Shown one piece after another: positions 5,480-13,447 of a stretch of DNA of 19,216 nucleotides (position 1 is the stretch's first letter; each line of letters opens with the position of its first letter). The stretch covers positions 1 to 19,216 of the forward strand of contig JAUWDQ010000012.1 in the NCBI GenBank assembly GCA_030608745.1, written 5' to 3'. Source of the DNA: Pseudomonadota bacterium (GTDB lineage Bacteria > Desulfobacterota > BSN033 > WVXP01 > G020346125). The notes beneath the pieces are model-generated. The model was not told where the DNA came from. It was given only the letters and a program-made list of their open reading frames with translations, and ran no database searches. The position numbers and the translations under genes were made by a program.

Positions 5480-7192
5480 ATGAGGATCTCGGCGAAGGAA
5501 CGTCTCCTCAAGGAACTTCAGATCGGTTGTGGAAAACCCCGACCGGTGAGGAGTCCTCGCGGGGGGGAGCTCCACTGCAAAGGGTGGCACCAGGAAGCTG
5601 CCTTGAGGATGCTCTGTAATAACCTGGATCCCGAGAACGCCGAAAAGCCCGATGAGCTCATAGTGTATGGAGGAACAGGGAGGGCTGCCCGGAACTGGGA
5701 GTGTTTTGATGCTCTTGTCCGGTCTCTCCTGGAATTGGAAAACGATGAAACGCTGCTCGTGCAGTCGGGAAAGCCTGTGGGTATTCTCAAAACCCACGCC
5801 ATGTCCCCCCGGGTGCTCATCGCGAATGCCAACGTCGTACCTCATTGGGCCAACTGGGACTACTTTCATGAGTTGGAAGAGAAGGGGCTCATCATGTACG
5901 GTCAGATGACCGCGGGCTCCTGGATTTATATCGGAACCCAGGGTATCCTTCAAGGAACATACGAAACCTTTGCTTCTCTTGCCCAAGAGCATTTTGGGGG
6001 TACCCTCAAGGGGCGGATCGTGGTGAGTGGTGGGCTTGGAGGTATGGGCGGGGCCCAGCCATTGGCCGTCACCTTGAACGAAGGAGTGCTCGTCTGTGTG
6101 GAGGTTGACCGAGATCGGATTCAACGTCGCCTGGATACCGGATATCTGGATACGGTGACCGAGGATTTGGACGAAGCCGTTCGAATGAGCCGGAAAGCCG
6201 TTGTTGAGAGACGGCCTCTGTCCATCGGACTCCTTGGAAATGCCGCGGAAATCCTTCCCAGGATGGTCGAGATAGGCTTTATCCCTGATGTGGTGACGGA
6301 CCAGACCAGTGCCCACGATGAGTTGGGCGCTTACGTGCCGGCGGGAATCTCCTACGAAGAAGCCCTTGCACTTCGAAAGTCTAACCCAAAACGCTATATC
6401 GAAACGGCCATGGATTCCATGGCGGTACACTGCCGGGCGATTCTGGATATGAAAGCCTTGGGGGCTGTGGCGTTTGACTACGGGAATAACTTGCGGGGCC
6501 AGGCCCTAAGACGCGGCGTAAAAAACGCCTTCGATTATCCCGGATTCGTCCCTGCCTACATCCGCCCGCTCTTTTGCGAGGGAGAGGGCCCCTTCCGGTG
6601 GGTTGCCCTTTCGGGTGATCCCCAGGACATCGTGGTGACCGATGAAGCGCTCATGGAAGCCTTTCCCGAAAAGGAACGGGTAGTCCGGTGGCTTAAGATG
6701 GCAGGGAAAAAGGTGGCTCACATGGGACTTCCCGCTCGTATATGCTGGCTGGGCTATGAAGAACGAGATAGAGCTGGAAAGATCTTTAACGATCTCGTCC
6801 GAAAAGGCGCTGTGAAGGCACCCATAGTCATCGGCCGAGATCACCTGGATTGCGGCTCCGTTGCATCCCCCAACCGGGAAACGGAGGCCATGAAGGACGG
6901 CTCGGATGCCGTGGCTGATTGGGCCTTGTTGAATGCCATGGTGAATGTGGCTTCAGGGGCAAGCTGGGTTTCCTTCCATGACGGCGGAGGTGTGGGAATC
7001 GGCTATGCCCTCCATGCGGGCCATGTGACCGTCGCAGACGGAACCGACGAAGGTGAGGCGCGCGTTGCAACGGTCCTTCGGAATGATCCCGCAACGGGCA
7101 TTATCCGGCACGCGGATGCGGGTTACGAACGGGCCATCGAAGTAGCACACGAACGCGGAGTAAAGATCCCCATGATTACCATGCTCACGTAG
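5480..7192 (+). CDS. hutU: Urocanate hydratase (urocanase)
   Basis: HutU hydrates urocanate to 4-imidazolone-5-propionate (EC 4.2.1.49), the second step of histidine breakdown, using tightly bound NAD+ as an electrophile. The 570-residue product has the family landmarks in order: ENAEKPDELIVYGGTGRAARNW near the N-terminus, a glycine-rich NAD-binding segment VSGGLGGMGGAQPLAVTLN, then RPLFCEGEGPFRWVALSGDP, the active-site region LPARICWLGYEERDRAG with C422, and IGRDHLDCGSVASPNRETEAM with a GGGVGIGYALHAG finish. Length is close to the roughly 560 of the family. GAGGGGG about 8 nt before the ATG supports the start. It is the first gene of the operon, 39 bp before ftcD. The assignment is firm. Confidence 0.97.
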   Translation: MRISAKERLLKELQIGCGKPRPVRSPRGGELHCKGWHQEAALRMLCNNLDPENAEKPDELIVYGGTGRAARNWECFDALVRSLLELENDETLLVQSGKPVGILKTHAMSPRVLIANANVVPHWANWDYFHELEEKGLIMYGQMTAGSWIYIGTQGILQGTYETFASLAQEHFGGTLKGRIVVSGGLGGMGGAQPLAVTLNEGVLVCVEVDRDRIQRRLDTGYLDTVTEDLDEAVRMSRKAVVERRPLSIGLLGNAAEILPRMVEIGFIPDVVTDQTSAHDELGAYVPAGISYEEALALRKSNPKRYIETAMDSMAVHCRAILDMKALGAVAFDYGNNLRGQALRRGVKNAFDYPGFVPAYIRPLFCEGEGPFRWVALSGDPQDIVVTDEALMEAFPEKERVVRWLKMAGKKVAHMGLPARICWLGYEERDRAGKIFNDLVRKGAVKAPIVIGRDHLDCGSVASPNRETEAMKDGSDAVADWALLNAMVNVASGASWVSFHDGGGVGIGYALHAGHVTVADGTDEGEARVATVLRNDPATGIIRHADAGYERAIEVAHERGVKIPMITMLT

Positions 7193-7231
7193 TTCCATGT
7201 GTGGGAATCCGCCAAGGAGGATAAGGACATT

Positions 7232-8152
7232 ATGCAGAAACAGCTCATCGAATGTGTTCCCAACTTCAGTGAGGGCCGGAGGGCTGATGTCATCGAAGCC
7301 ATTGTGAAACCGTTCCGGGAAAGGAGGGGATGTGCTCTCCTTGACTATCGGACGGACAAGGACCACAACCGATTGGTTGTGAGTCTTGTGGGGGCACCCG
7401 GTCCCATCGAGGAAGCGCTGCTGGCAGCCTCAAAGGTCGCCATATCCCTCATCGACTTGGAACGTCACCAGGGTGGCCACCCCCGTGTGGGGGCAGTGGA
7501 TGTCATTCCGTTTGTCCCGCTCCGAGATATAACCATGGAGGAATGTGTGGAGTTGGCCCACAGTTTTGGCCGACGTTACTATGAGAATACGGGAGTTCCT
7601 GTCTACTTTTATGAGGAAGCGGCGTTGAGACCCGAGCGAAAACAGCTTGAGGTCATCCGAAGGGGCCAGTATGAGACTCTGAAGGTGGAAATAATAAACC
7701 CCGAAAGACACCCGGATGTAGGAGAACAGAAACTCCACCCCTCTGCAGGCGCTACCGTCATAGGCGCAAGGAAATTCCTCGTGGCGTTCAACGTGAACCT
7801 GGGAACGGACAATGTGAAGGTGGCCAAGGAGATTGCCAAAGGTGTCCGATCTTCCAGCGGTGGGCTTTGTCATGTGAAGGGCATCGGGCTTGCTCTAAAG
7901 AGCCGCGGCCTCGTCCAGGTGAGCATGAACATCGTGGACTTTAAAAAGAATGCCCTCTATCGGGTTCTGGAACTCATTCGCATGGAAGCCCGAAAATGGG
8001 GCGTGCCGGTGGTTGAGACCGAGGTCTACGGGCTGGTTCCCGCCGCGGCCCTCCTGGATAGTGCATCCTACTACATGCAAATCGCGGGTTTCGACCCCGA
8101 TCAGGTGATCGAACTCCGGCTACTCCAACTGCTCGAAGATGACGAGGCATGA
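7232..8152 (+). CDS. ftcD: Glutamate formimidoyltransferase (single-domain FtcD)
   Basis: The enzyme moves the formimino group of N-formimino-L-glutamate to tetrahydrofolate, giving glutamate and 5-formimidoyl-THF (EC 2.1.2.5). The 306-residue protein starts MQKQLIECVPNFSEGRR, the signature N-terminus of the family. It carries GGHPRVGAVDVIPFVP with the likely catalytic histidine H83, and later LHPSAGATVIGARKFLVAFNVNL. Only the transferase domain is present; the cyclodeaminase is the separate gene fchA two genes on, unlike the fused animal enzyme. The ATG at 7232 is chosen over one at 7199 because AAGGAGG precedes it and the family motif begins at this Met. The stop overlaps hutI by 4 bp, indicating translational coupling. 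Confidence 0.95.
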   Translation: MQKQLIECVPNFSEGRRADVIEAIVKPFRERRGCALLDYRTDKDHNRLVVSLVGAPGPIEEALLAASKVAISLIDLERHQGGHPRVGAVDVIPFVPLRDITMEECVELAHSFGRRYYENTGVPVYFYEEAALRPERKQLEVIRRGQYETLKVEIINPERHPDVGEQKLHPSAGATVIGARKFLVAFNVNLGTDNVKVAKEIAKGVRSSSGGLCHVKGIGLALKSRGLVQVSMNIVDFKKNALYRVLELIRMEARKWGVPVVETEVYGLVPAAALLDSASYYMQIAGFDPDQVIELRLLQLLEDDEA

Positions 8153-9399
8153 TGAACAAACTCTTCAGAAATGCTTCCATCACGACGCCCTTCGACCCGG
8201 GAACTCCCTTGGCCGGAAAACGCCAGGGGGAGGTTCACTATTTTAAGCACGGAGCCCTTTATTGTCAGGACGGGGTGATCCAAGCCTTTGGGGAAGAAGA
8301 TGAGGTATTGAAGGACCTTTCACCCAGTGATGTGGATGGCGAAATTGACTGCGAAGGCCTCTGTCTCATTCCCGGTTTCGTGGACCCCCATACTCACATG
8401 TGCTTCCCCAAGCGAAGAGAAGAAGAGTTCACCCTCCGGATGGAAGGAATGGACTACCTTGAAATCCTCCGGAGGGGAGGTGGGATTCTTTCCTCGGTTC
8501 GGGCCGTTAGGGCCTCTTCCGAGGATGAACTCTTCTCCGTGACCCTGGAACACGCTCTTTCGGCTCAGCGGTTTGGTACAACCACCCTTGAGATTAAGAG
8601 CGGATATGGCCTGGCAACGGAAGCGGAACTGAAAATCCTCCGGGTCATTGATCGCATTGGTCGAGAAACTTCCCTGGATGTCGTTCCCACCTTTCTCGGA
8701 GCGCATGCCGTTCCGGAGGAGTATCAGAAGGCACCCGAAGATTATGTCGAGCTTCTTATTCATAACATGATTCCGGCTGTCTCAGGGCAGGGCATCGCCC
8801 GGTTTTGCGACGTCTTCTGCGAGAAAGATGTCTTTTCCGTGGATCAGAGCCGCCGCATATTGCAGGCCGCCAGGAAGGCCGGTTTGGGGCTCAAGATTCA
8901 CGCAGATGAAGTTTACGATCTTGGGGGGGCAGGATTAGCAGGGGAACTCCAGGCAACGTCCGCTGAGCATCTGCTTGCGGCTAGCGAAAAAAACCTCCGG
9001 GCCATGGCGAGGCGAGGCGTTATAGGGGTGCTTCTCCCTGGAACCGCCTACAGCCTGCGCAAAGCTTACGCTCCTGCCTGGAAAATGGTGGAATTCGGAG
9101 TTTCCGTAGCCATTGGCACCGACTGTAATCCGGGTTCTTGCTACACGGAGTCGATGCCTTTCGTCTTTGGCCTCGCTGTCCTTAATATGAACCTTTCGGT
9201 GTCGGAAGCCCTGGTGGCGGCGACGTTGAACGCGGCCTATGCCATTGGCATGGCCGAACGGGTTGGCAGTCTCGATGTGGGAAAATCCGCGGACTTCCTT
9301 CTCCTGGATGGAGAAAGCCCTGCGATTCTTGCATATCATGCGGGAGTTTCACCAGTGGTGAAGGTATTCAAAGGAGGAGAACTCGTTTTCCCTCTCTGA
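8149..9399 (+). CDS. hutI: Imidazolonepropionase
   Basis: HutI opens the ring of 4-imidazolone-5-propionate to N-formimino-L-glutamate (EC 3.5.2.7), supplying the substrate of ftcD. The 416-residue protein is a metal-dependent amidohydrolase-fold enzyme. It has a leading beta-sandwich strand region, then FVDPHTHMCFPKR with metal ligands H81 and H83, TTLEIKSGYGL, FLGAHAVPEEY, KIHADEVYDLGGAGLAGEL, SAEHLLAAS, and IGTDCNPGSCYTESMP holding the conserved aspartate. The C-terminus has GSLDVGKSADFLLLD, typical of the family. The start is ATGATG at 8149-8154, with the first ATG overlapping the ftcD stop; either Met could be used. The order urocanase, FtcD, HutI, FchA makes one unit for urocanate use. 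Confidence 0.96.
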   Translation: MMNKLFRNASITTPFDPGTPLAGKRQGEVHYFKHGALYCQDGVIQAFGEEDEVLKDLSPSDVDGEIDCEGLCLIPGFVDPHTHMCFPKRREEEFTLRMEGMDYLEILRRGGGILSSVRAVRASSEDELFSVTLEHALSAQRFGTTTLEIKSGYGLATEAELKILRVIDRIGRETSLDVVPTFLGAHAVPEEYQKAPEDYVELLIHNMIPAVSGQGIARFCDVFCEKDVFSVDQSRRILQAARKAGLGLKIHADEVYDLGGAGLAGELQATSAEHLLAASEKNLRAMARRGVIGVLLPGTAYSLRKAYAPAWKMVEFGVSVAIGTDCNPGSCYTESMPFVFGLAVLNMNLSVSEALVAATLNAAYAIGMAERVGSLDVGKSADFLLLDGESPAILAYHAGVSPVVKVFKGGELVFPL

Positions 9400-9462
9400 A
9401 TTTCGGGAGTCGGCAAAGCGGGGGCGTATTGCCAAGGGCCTGCCTCGTATTCAATTGAAGAT

Positions 9463-9467
9463 GGAGG
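9463..9467 (+). promoter_or_regulatory. GGAGG ribosome site deciding the TTG start of fchA
   Basis: GGAGG lies 8 nt upstream of the in-frame TTG at 9476. Starts further out (ATG 9461, TTG 9455) overlap or precede this site and would add residues not expected from the family. Confidence 0.6.
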
Positions 9468-9475
9468 AATTCGTT

Positions 9476-10105
9476 TTGAAACTCGATCAATTGACGGTTC
9501 GCAATTTCATCCAGGAGCTTGGCTCCGGCTCAGCAACACCGGGCGGTGGGAGCGCGGCCGCTCTCTGCGGCGCCATGGGAGCCGCCCTTTCTGCCATGGT
9601 GGCCAGGTTCACAGCGGGAAGGGAAAAATTCAGGAACGCCTGGGAGAGGATGGAAGGGATTAAACAGGGATCAGATGAACTGGCCGAGCGTTTTCTCGCG
9701 CTTATCCAGGAAGACACGGACGCCTACCAGGAAGTCCTGAAGGCCCTGCGGCTTCCAAAGGAGGCCGAGGAGGAGAAGGCGTTTCGACAGGAAGCTCTGC
9801 AAAAAGCTATGAAAAAAGCCTCAAGCGTGCCTCTGGAGACCCTCCGCGTTTCGGAAAGGCTCATTCAGATGGCCAAGGGGGCCGTTGAACAAGGGAATCC
9901 TACTACAGTAACGGATGCCGCTGCGGCTGTGCATCTTGCCTATGCGGCGGCGACGGTAGCGGCCTATAACGTCCGTACAAACCTTTCCAGCCTAAAAGAC
10001 GATGTGTTTGTCGATGGGTGCAAAAGGGAGGCCGAAGAAATTCTTGAGCGGATAGAAGCTCTTTTGGCCGAGGCGGATGGATATGTGAATACCCAACTGC
10101 CATGA
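9476..10105 (+). CDS. fchA: Formimidoyltetrahydrofolate cyclodeaminase
   Basis: It converts 5-formimidoyl-THF to 5,10-methenyl-THF with release of ammonia (EC 4.3.1.4). The TTG start gives 209 residues beginning MKLDQLTVRNFIQELGSGSATPGGGSAAALCGAMGAAL when TTG is read as Met; the TPGGGSAAAL turn is the folate-site hallmark of the FTCD_C family. The rest is helical, with SVPLETLRVSERLI, EQGNPTTVTDAAAAVHLAYAA and a C-terminal ERIEALLAEA. It is 76 bp after hutI and probably the last hut gene in the operon. With ftcD it channels the histidine C2 carbon into the folate pool; the methenyl-THF could be oxidised to formate with ATP gain in an anaerobe (inference). Confidence 0.93.
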   Translation: MKLDQLTVRNFIQELGSGSATPGGGSAAALCGAMGAALSAMVARFTAGREKFRNAWERMEGIKQGSDELAERFLALIQEDTDAYQEVLKALRLPKEAEEEKAFRQEALQKAMKKASSVPLETLRVSERLIQMAKGAVEQGNPTTVTDAAAAVHLAYAAATVAAYNVRTNLSSLKDDVFVDGCKREAEEILERIEALLAEADGYVNTQLP

Positions 10106-10163
10106 GTCAAGAAGGTCAAAAAAAGAGGGGACATCCTATATTACCCCTGTCAAGATGTGAGAT

Positions 10164-10205
10164 CTGGAGATCCATATCGTAGTGAGTATGTCCTTTCCAA
10201 GCCGT
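10164..10205 (+). repeat. Short dispersed motif, copy B
   Basis: It reads CTGGAGATCCATATCGTAGT then GAGTATG and CCAAGCCGT, related to 3964-3990 and 5265-5304. It is preceded by AGAGGGGACAT at 10125, another phrase seen near the other copies. Confidence 0.4.
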
Positions 10206-10293
10206 CATTCTTCAGGATGGACTATAATTTTCGGTGTTTTTTTGGGTATACGGGGGTTTTTCCCGTAAACAATGGATAGAATTCGGTCTCGAT

Positions 10294-10713
10294 ATGGCAA
10301 AGAATGTAGTCAGGGAGGACAAGAAGTATCGCAGCAAAATTCTTGTTATCTGTGCTCTCTTAGTCCTCTTAGGCATAGCGTTTATTGGATGGCTGCTTCC
10401 GCTGGGAATCGAGTACCTGAGAAGATTAGATGCTGAGACAGCCATTTTTGTTATAGAAATGATCCTTGTTCTCATATTTCTTAGTGTCATCTCTTTTGCT
10501 TTTTACCTATTCATGATCGGTCGCAGAATTATGAAACACGAACGTTTTCCTCCACCTGGTATGAAGGTCATACGAGATACAGCACTCATTATGGGTGATA
10601 AGGCGAGGCTAAGGGGTCAAGTGTTGGTCTTTCTTTCTGTAGTTCTCGTTCTCATAGGGTTAATCGGTGCTTTCTATACGCATTATGCGCTCCACAGATT
10701 GGCGGGCGGATAG
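10294..10713 (+). CDS. Small membrane protein of unknown function
   Basis: From the ATG at 10294 the product has 139 residues. A short basic N-terminus (MAKNVVREDKKYRSK) precedes three hydrophobic helices (about ILVICALLVLLGIAFIGWLL, AIFVIEMILVLIFLSVISFA and VLVFLSVVLVLIGLIGAFYT). Between helices two and three is the polar phrase RFPPPGMKVIRDTALIMGDKARLRG, the best candidate for a conserved motif. A GTG at 10234 would extend the frame by 20 residues but lacks a ribosome site and would read through a hairpin, TACGGG/CCCGTA, at 10249-10267. No family is recognised. The gene follows the hut operon after about 190 bp and precedes the metallopeptidase-like gene by 41 bp, so it may share a transcript with that one. 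Confidence 0.6.
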   Translation: MAKNVVREDKKYRSKILVICALLVLLGIAFIGWLLPLGIEYLRRLDAETAIFVIEMILVLIFLSVISFAFYLFMIGRRIMKHERFPPPGMKVIRDTALIMGDKARLRGQVLVFLSVVLVLIGLIGAFYTHYALHRLAGG

Positions 10714-10754
10714 TATTGTAGGGATCCTTAACCTTAAATGAAGGGCGAAAAGGG

Positions 10755-11588
10755 ATGACCACCCAGATCCAAATAGTAGCCCATGAGGAGATAGACGAGG
10801 GCCTTTTGAACCAAGTTCGAACGTGGGCCAACGAGGTCTTGGAAAGGGCAGGGCCTCTATCTTCGGCTCCTTCTCTTTCTATAACGATATGGAAAACCGT
10901 GGAGAAATTGCAGGCCTTTTACCGGAGAGAAAAGGAGGCGCTCGGTGTCGTTACAGGAGAGGAGATGGACTTCCTGGCAACCCATGATGCGTGGAGAGGC
11001 TACCCGAGGATCCATATCTGTCAAGAAAGGCTGAGGGGAACCCCCAGCACCATCGTCCAGGGTGTTATTCACCACGAGATCAGCCACGCCTTGCACCATG
11101 GCACGCCGGAGTTTTACACCTTCCGATTCTCAAACAGGCTCCAGGATGCGGGACGACCCCATGGCCTGGATCTACCCCTTCTCCAGCAATGCATCTACCT
11201 CCTCTCAGTGGCCATCAAAGATCGGGATGTGGTCCGATGGCTTGCCGAAGTAGGACTTGGTTTCAGCCAACTGGCGCTTATCGAACACCTCATTTCCGAT
11301 ACCGAGGAGGAACGCCGGATCTGGGAGGTGGTTCGCGGCTCTTCTGCCCTGAAGAAGATAGCCCTTGCAACTTTCCTCAAAACCCTTTTCCCTATCGAAG
11401 CCATGATTTCGGTCGGAATCGAAGAGGCTCAAGGCCTCAGAAATCAATGGAAGGAAGCCTACGGATGGCTTTCCGAAAGGGAATGGGAGGGTCTCTCCCA
11501 ATTTGCCCAATGTACCATGAACGATGAGGGAGAGACCTTTCAGGAACGATTAGAGCAGGCAGCCATTCGGGTTATCAATCAATTTTGA
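10755..11588 (+). CDS. Uncharacterised HExxH protein, predicted zinc metallopeptidase
   Basis: The 277-residue protein contains H107-E108-I-S-H111 in VIHHEISHALHHGTPEFY, the zincin active-site helix. It is preceded by WRGYPRIHICQERLRG, which could supply the edge strand normally found before that helix. A third metal ligand cannot be assigned with certainty; E or H residues in the helical C-terminal half (for example LIEHLISDTEEERRIWE) are candidates. No signal peptide or membrane segment is seen, so it is probably cytosolic. AAAAGGG just before the ATG supports the start. It lies between the small membrane protein and the M20 dipeptidase on the same strand (112 bp gap to the latter), which suggests peptide handling, but I recognise no named family. 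Confidence 0.65.
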   Translation: MTTQIQIVAHEEIDEGLLNQVRTWANEVLERAGPLSSAPSLSITIWKTVEKLQAFYRREKEALGVVTGEEMDFLATHDAWRGYPRIHICQERLRGTPSTIVQGVIHHEISHALHHGTPEFYTFRFSNRLQDAGRPHGLDLPLLQQCIYLLSVAIKDRDVVRWLAEVGLGFSQLALIEHLISDTEEERRIWEVVRGSSALKKIALATFLKTLFPIEAMISVGIEEAQGLRNQWKEAYGWLSEREWEGLSQFAQCTMNDEGETFQERLEQAAIRVINQF

Positions 11589-11700
11589 ATTGGGGGGTCA
11601 TCTATAAAGGGGTTATTGCCCAAATCCCCTTTCGATGTTTGCTCCAGGAGATTTGGACAACAGCCCGCCAACATTTGACATAGTAAAGGAGACGAATGCC

Positions 11701-13101
11701 ATGGTCGCATGGGAAGCCTATCTCAATGAACACAGGGACCAGTTTATCAACGAATTGCTGGAGTTTCTCCGCATTCCCAGCATTTCCAGCTTGCCTGATC
11801 ATAGATCCGACGTCCAGTGGGCAGCCGAATGGCTCGAGGCCAGGATGAAAGCGGCCGGTTTGGAATCAGTCCGGATCATGCCGACAGGCGGCCACCCGGT
11901 GGTCTACGGCGACTGGATTCACACCTCGGGTAGACCGACCGTACTTATATACGGCCACTTCGATACCCAGCCGGTGGATCCCCTAGATTTGTGGGACAAC
12001 CCGCCGTTTGAGCCTATCATCAAGGGCGGTCGCATCTATTCGCGTGGAGCGAGTGATGACAAGGGCAACCTGTTTATCCCGATCATCGTCGCCGAAGCCA
12101 TGCTGAAAACCGGAGGAGGTTTGCCAGTCAACCTCAAATTCCTCTTTGAGGGTCAAGAGGAGATCGGTAGCCCCCAGTTACCGGATTTTATAGGAGCCAA
12201 CAAGGATCTGTTGTCCTGTGATCTGGTCTTGAGTGCCGACGGAGGCCAGTGGGACGAAAACCAGCCAGCCCTGATCCTGGGCACCCGGGGACTGGCCGCA
12301 GTGTATATCCACGTTCAAGGGCCGGATCATGACCTTCACTCCGGAACCTATGGCGGCACCATCGCGAATCCGATCCACGCCCTGGTCCAGATTCTGGACT
12401 CGATGCACGATCAGGACGGACGAATCACCGTGGAGGGATTCTACGACAACGTCCGGTCCCTTGCCGATAAGGAGCGGGCTCAACTGGGCAGGGTGCCTTT
12501 TGACGAGGGCGAATACCTGAATAAGATCGGGGCGACCTCCGTTTTTGGCGAGCCGGGATTCACCACCTATGAACGAGCCTGGGCTCGGCCAACCATAGAG
12601 ATAAATGGCATATACGGTGGCTTCCGTGGAGAGGGTTTGAAGACGGTCCTGCCTAGCACGGCCCATGCCAAGATCTCATGCCGGTTGGTGGCCGACCAGG
12701 AACCCTCGAAAATCAGCGATATAGTCCTGGCCCACGTAAAGAAAGTAAGCCCGCCCGGGGTTAAGGTGAAGGCCACTAAGGCAAAGAGCGGGGCGATCCC
12801 ATATCTGGTCCCGGCCGCTCACCGCGGCATGCGTATCGCAGCCTCGGTACTTCGGGATCTTTACGGGAAAGAGCCCTATCAGATCCGGTCGGGCGGGACC
12901 ATACCGGTAAATGCTCTCTTCTTACACTACCTTGATGCCTACACAATCGTTTTCGCCTTTGGCCTTAATGATGAGCGCTCACACTCGCCTAACGAATTCT
13001 TTCGGCTGTCCAGCTATGGAAGGGGGCAGAAGGCCTATGGAATGCTCCTGAACCAGCTGGGAGAGGAATTCGGGCATGACGAAACGGCTGAGTTATTATA
13101 G
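11701..13101 (+). CDS. M20-family dipeptidase / metallopeptidase
   Basis: The 466-residue protein is a complete M20 peptidase. IYGHFDTQPVDP holds the first zinc ligand H86 and catalytic D88. GASDDKGN has bridging D119. FEGQEEIGS carries the general base and adjacent glutamate, LSADGGQW the next aspartate, and ERSHSPNEFF the last histidine. The dimerisation (lid) domain begins near LGTRGLAAVYIHVQGPDHDLHSGTYGG. The layout is that of the dipeptidase (carnosinase/PepV/CNDP-like) branch, which cleaves short peptides. AGGAG 9 nt upstream supports the ATG at 11701; an ATG 66 nt earlier adds residues outside the family. If the substrate were a His-containing dipeptide it would feed the hut operon, but nothing in the sequence specifies the substrate. 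Confidence 0.93.
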   Translation: MVAWEAYLNEHRDQFINELLEFLRIPSISSLPDHRSDVQWAAEWLEARMKAAGLESVRIMPTGGHPVVYGDWIHTSGRPTVLIYGHFDTQPVDPLDLWDNPPFEPIIKGGRIYSRGASDDKGNLFIPIIVAEAMLKTGGGLPVNLKFLFEGQEEIGSPQLPDFIGANKDLLSCDLVLSADGGQWDENQPALILGTRGLAAVYIHVQGPDHDLHSGTYGGTIANPIHALVQILDSMHDQDGRITVEGFYDNVRSLADKERAQLGRVPFDEGEYLNKIGATSVFGEPGFTTYERAWARPTIEINGIYGGFRGEGLKTVLPSTAHAKISCRLVADQEPSKISDIVLAHVKKVSPPGVKVKATKAKSGAIPYLVPAAHRGMRIAASVLRDLYGKEPYQIRSGGTIPVNALFLHYLDAYTIVFAFGLNDERSHSPNEFFRLSSYGRGQKAYGMLLNQLGEEFGHDETAELL

Positions 13102-13264
13102 TCCTACACGAAAGGGGAGGGGGCGAGTCCCGAGATGTAAGGAGATTAGGGGATTGGGTTATACGGAACTCTTTCTGCTTTCCATCAAAAACCATGGAGG
13201 TTACTCCTCAAGGAAGGGTTAGTTCAGCATCCGGCAATGAGCTTAGACTTTTTACTGAAAACTT
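13102..13264 (+). other. Noncoding spacer after the dipeptidase gene
   Basis: No gene is seen. GACTTTTTAC at 13245-13254 is a lone copy of one end of the dispersed repeat, in inverted relation to GTAAAAAGTC at the left end of copy 3, so it may be the relic of a second element. Confidence 0.4.
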
Positions 13265-13416
13265 GACGGCTTCGTAAAAAGTCCATTTGCTGCGTTCCGC
13301 TTCATCCTTCGTCACTGCAGCGTACTTCTATGTACGCCTCATTCCTCAGGATTTGCGCGCCTTGCACCTGGATCTTTTTTCTTTGCCGTCTGATTCCGAC
13401 TTTTTACGAAATCATC
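13265..13416 (+). repeat. Dispersed palindromic repeat, copy 3 (uninterrupted reference copy)
   Basis: The ends GACGGCTTCGTAAAAAGTC (13265-13283) and GACTTTTTACGAAATCATC (13398-13416) form an imperfect 19-bp inverted pair. Interior marks are TGCGTTCCGCTTCATCC, TCACTGCAGCGTAC, the hairpin GCGTAC-TTCTAT-GTACGC (13320-13337), GGATTTGCGCGCCTTG, and CTTTTTTCTTTGCCGTCTGA. It matches copy 2 in the same orientation and copy 1 in reverse. The right end is 31 bp before the UPF0158 start codon. Confidence 0.75.
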
Positions 13417-13447
13417 AAACATAACTGAAATAAGGAGATAAAAGGTC

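Noticed and set aside
5393..6430. A 345-residue frame antisense to hutU
   Set aside because: It overlaps a certain urocanase gene throughout; long antisense frames are common in GC-biased codons and the translation is low-complexity without motifs.
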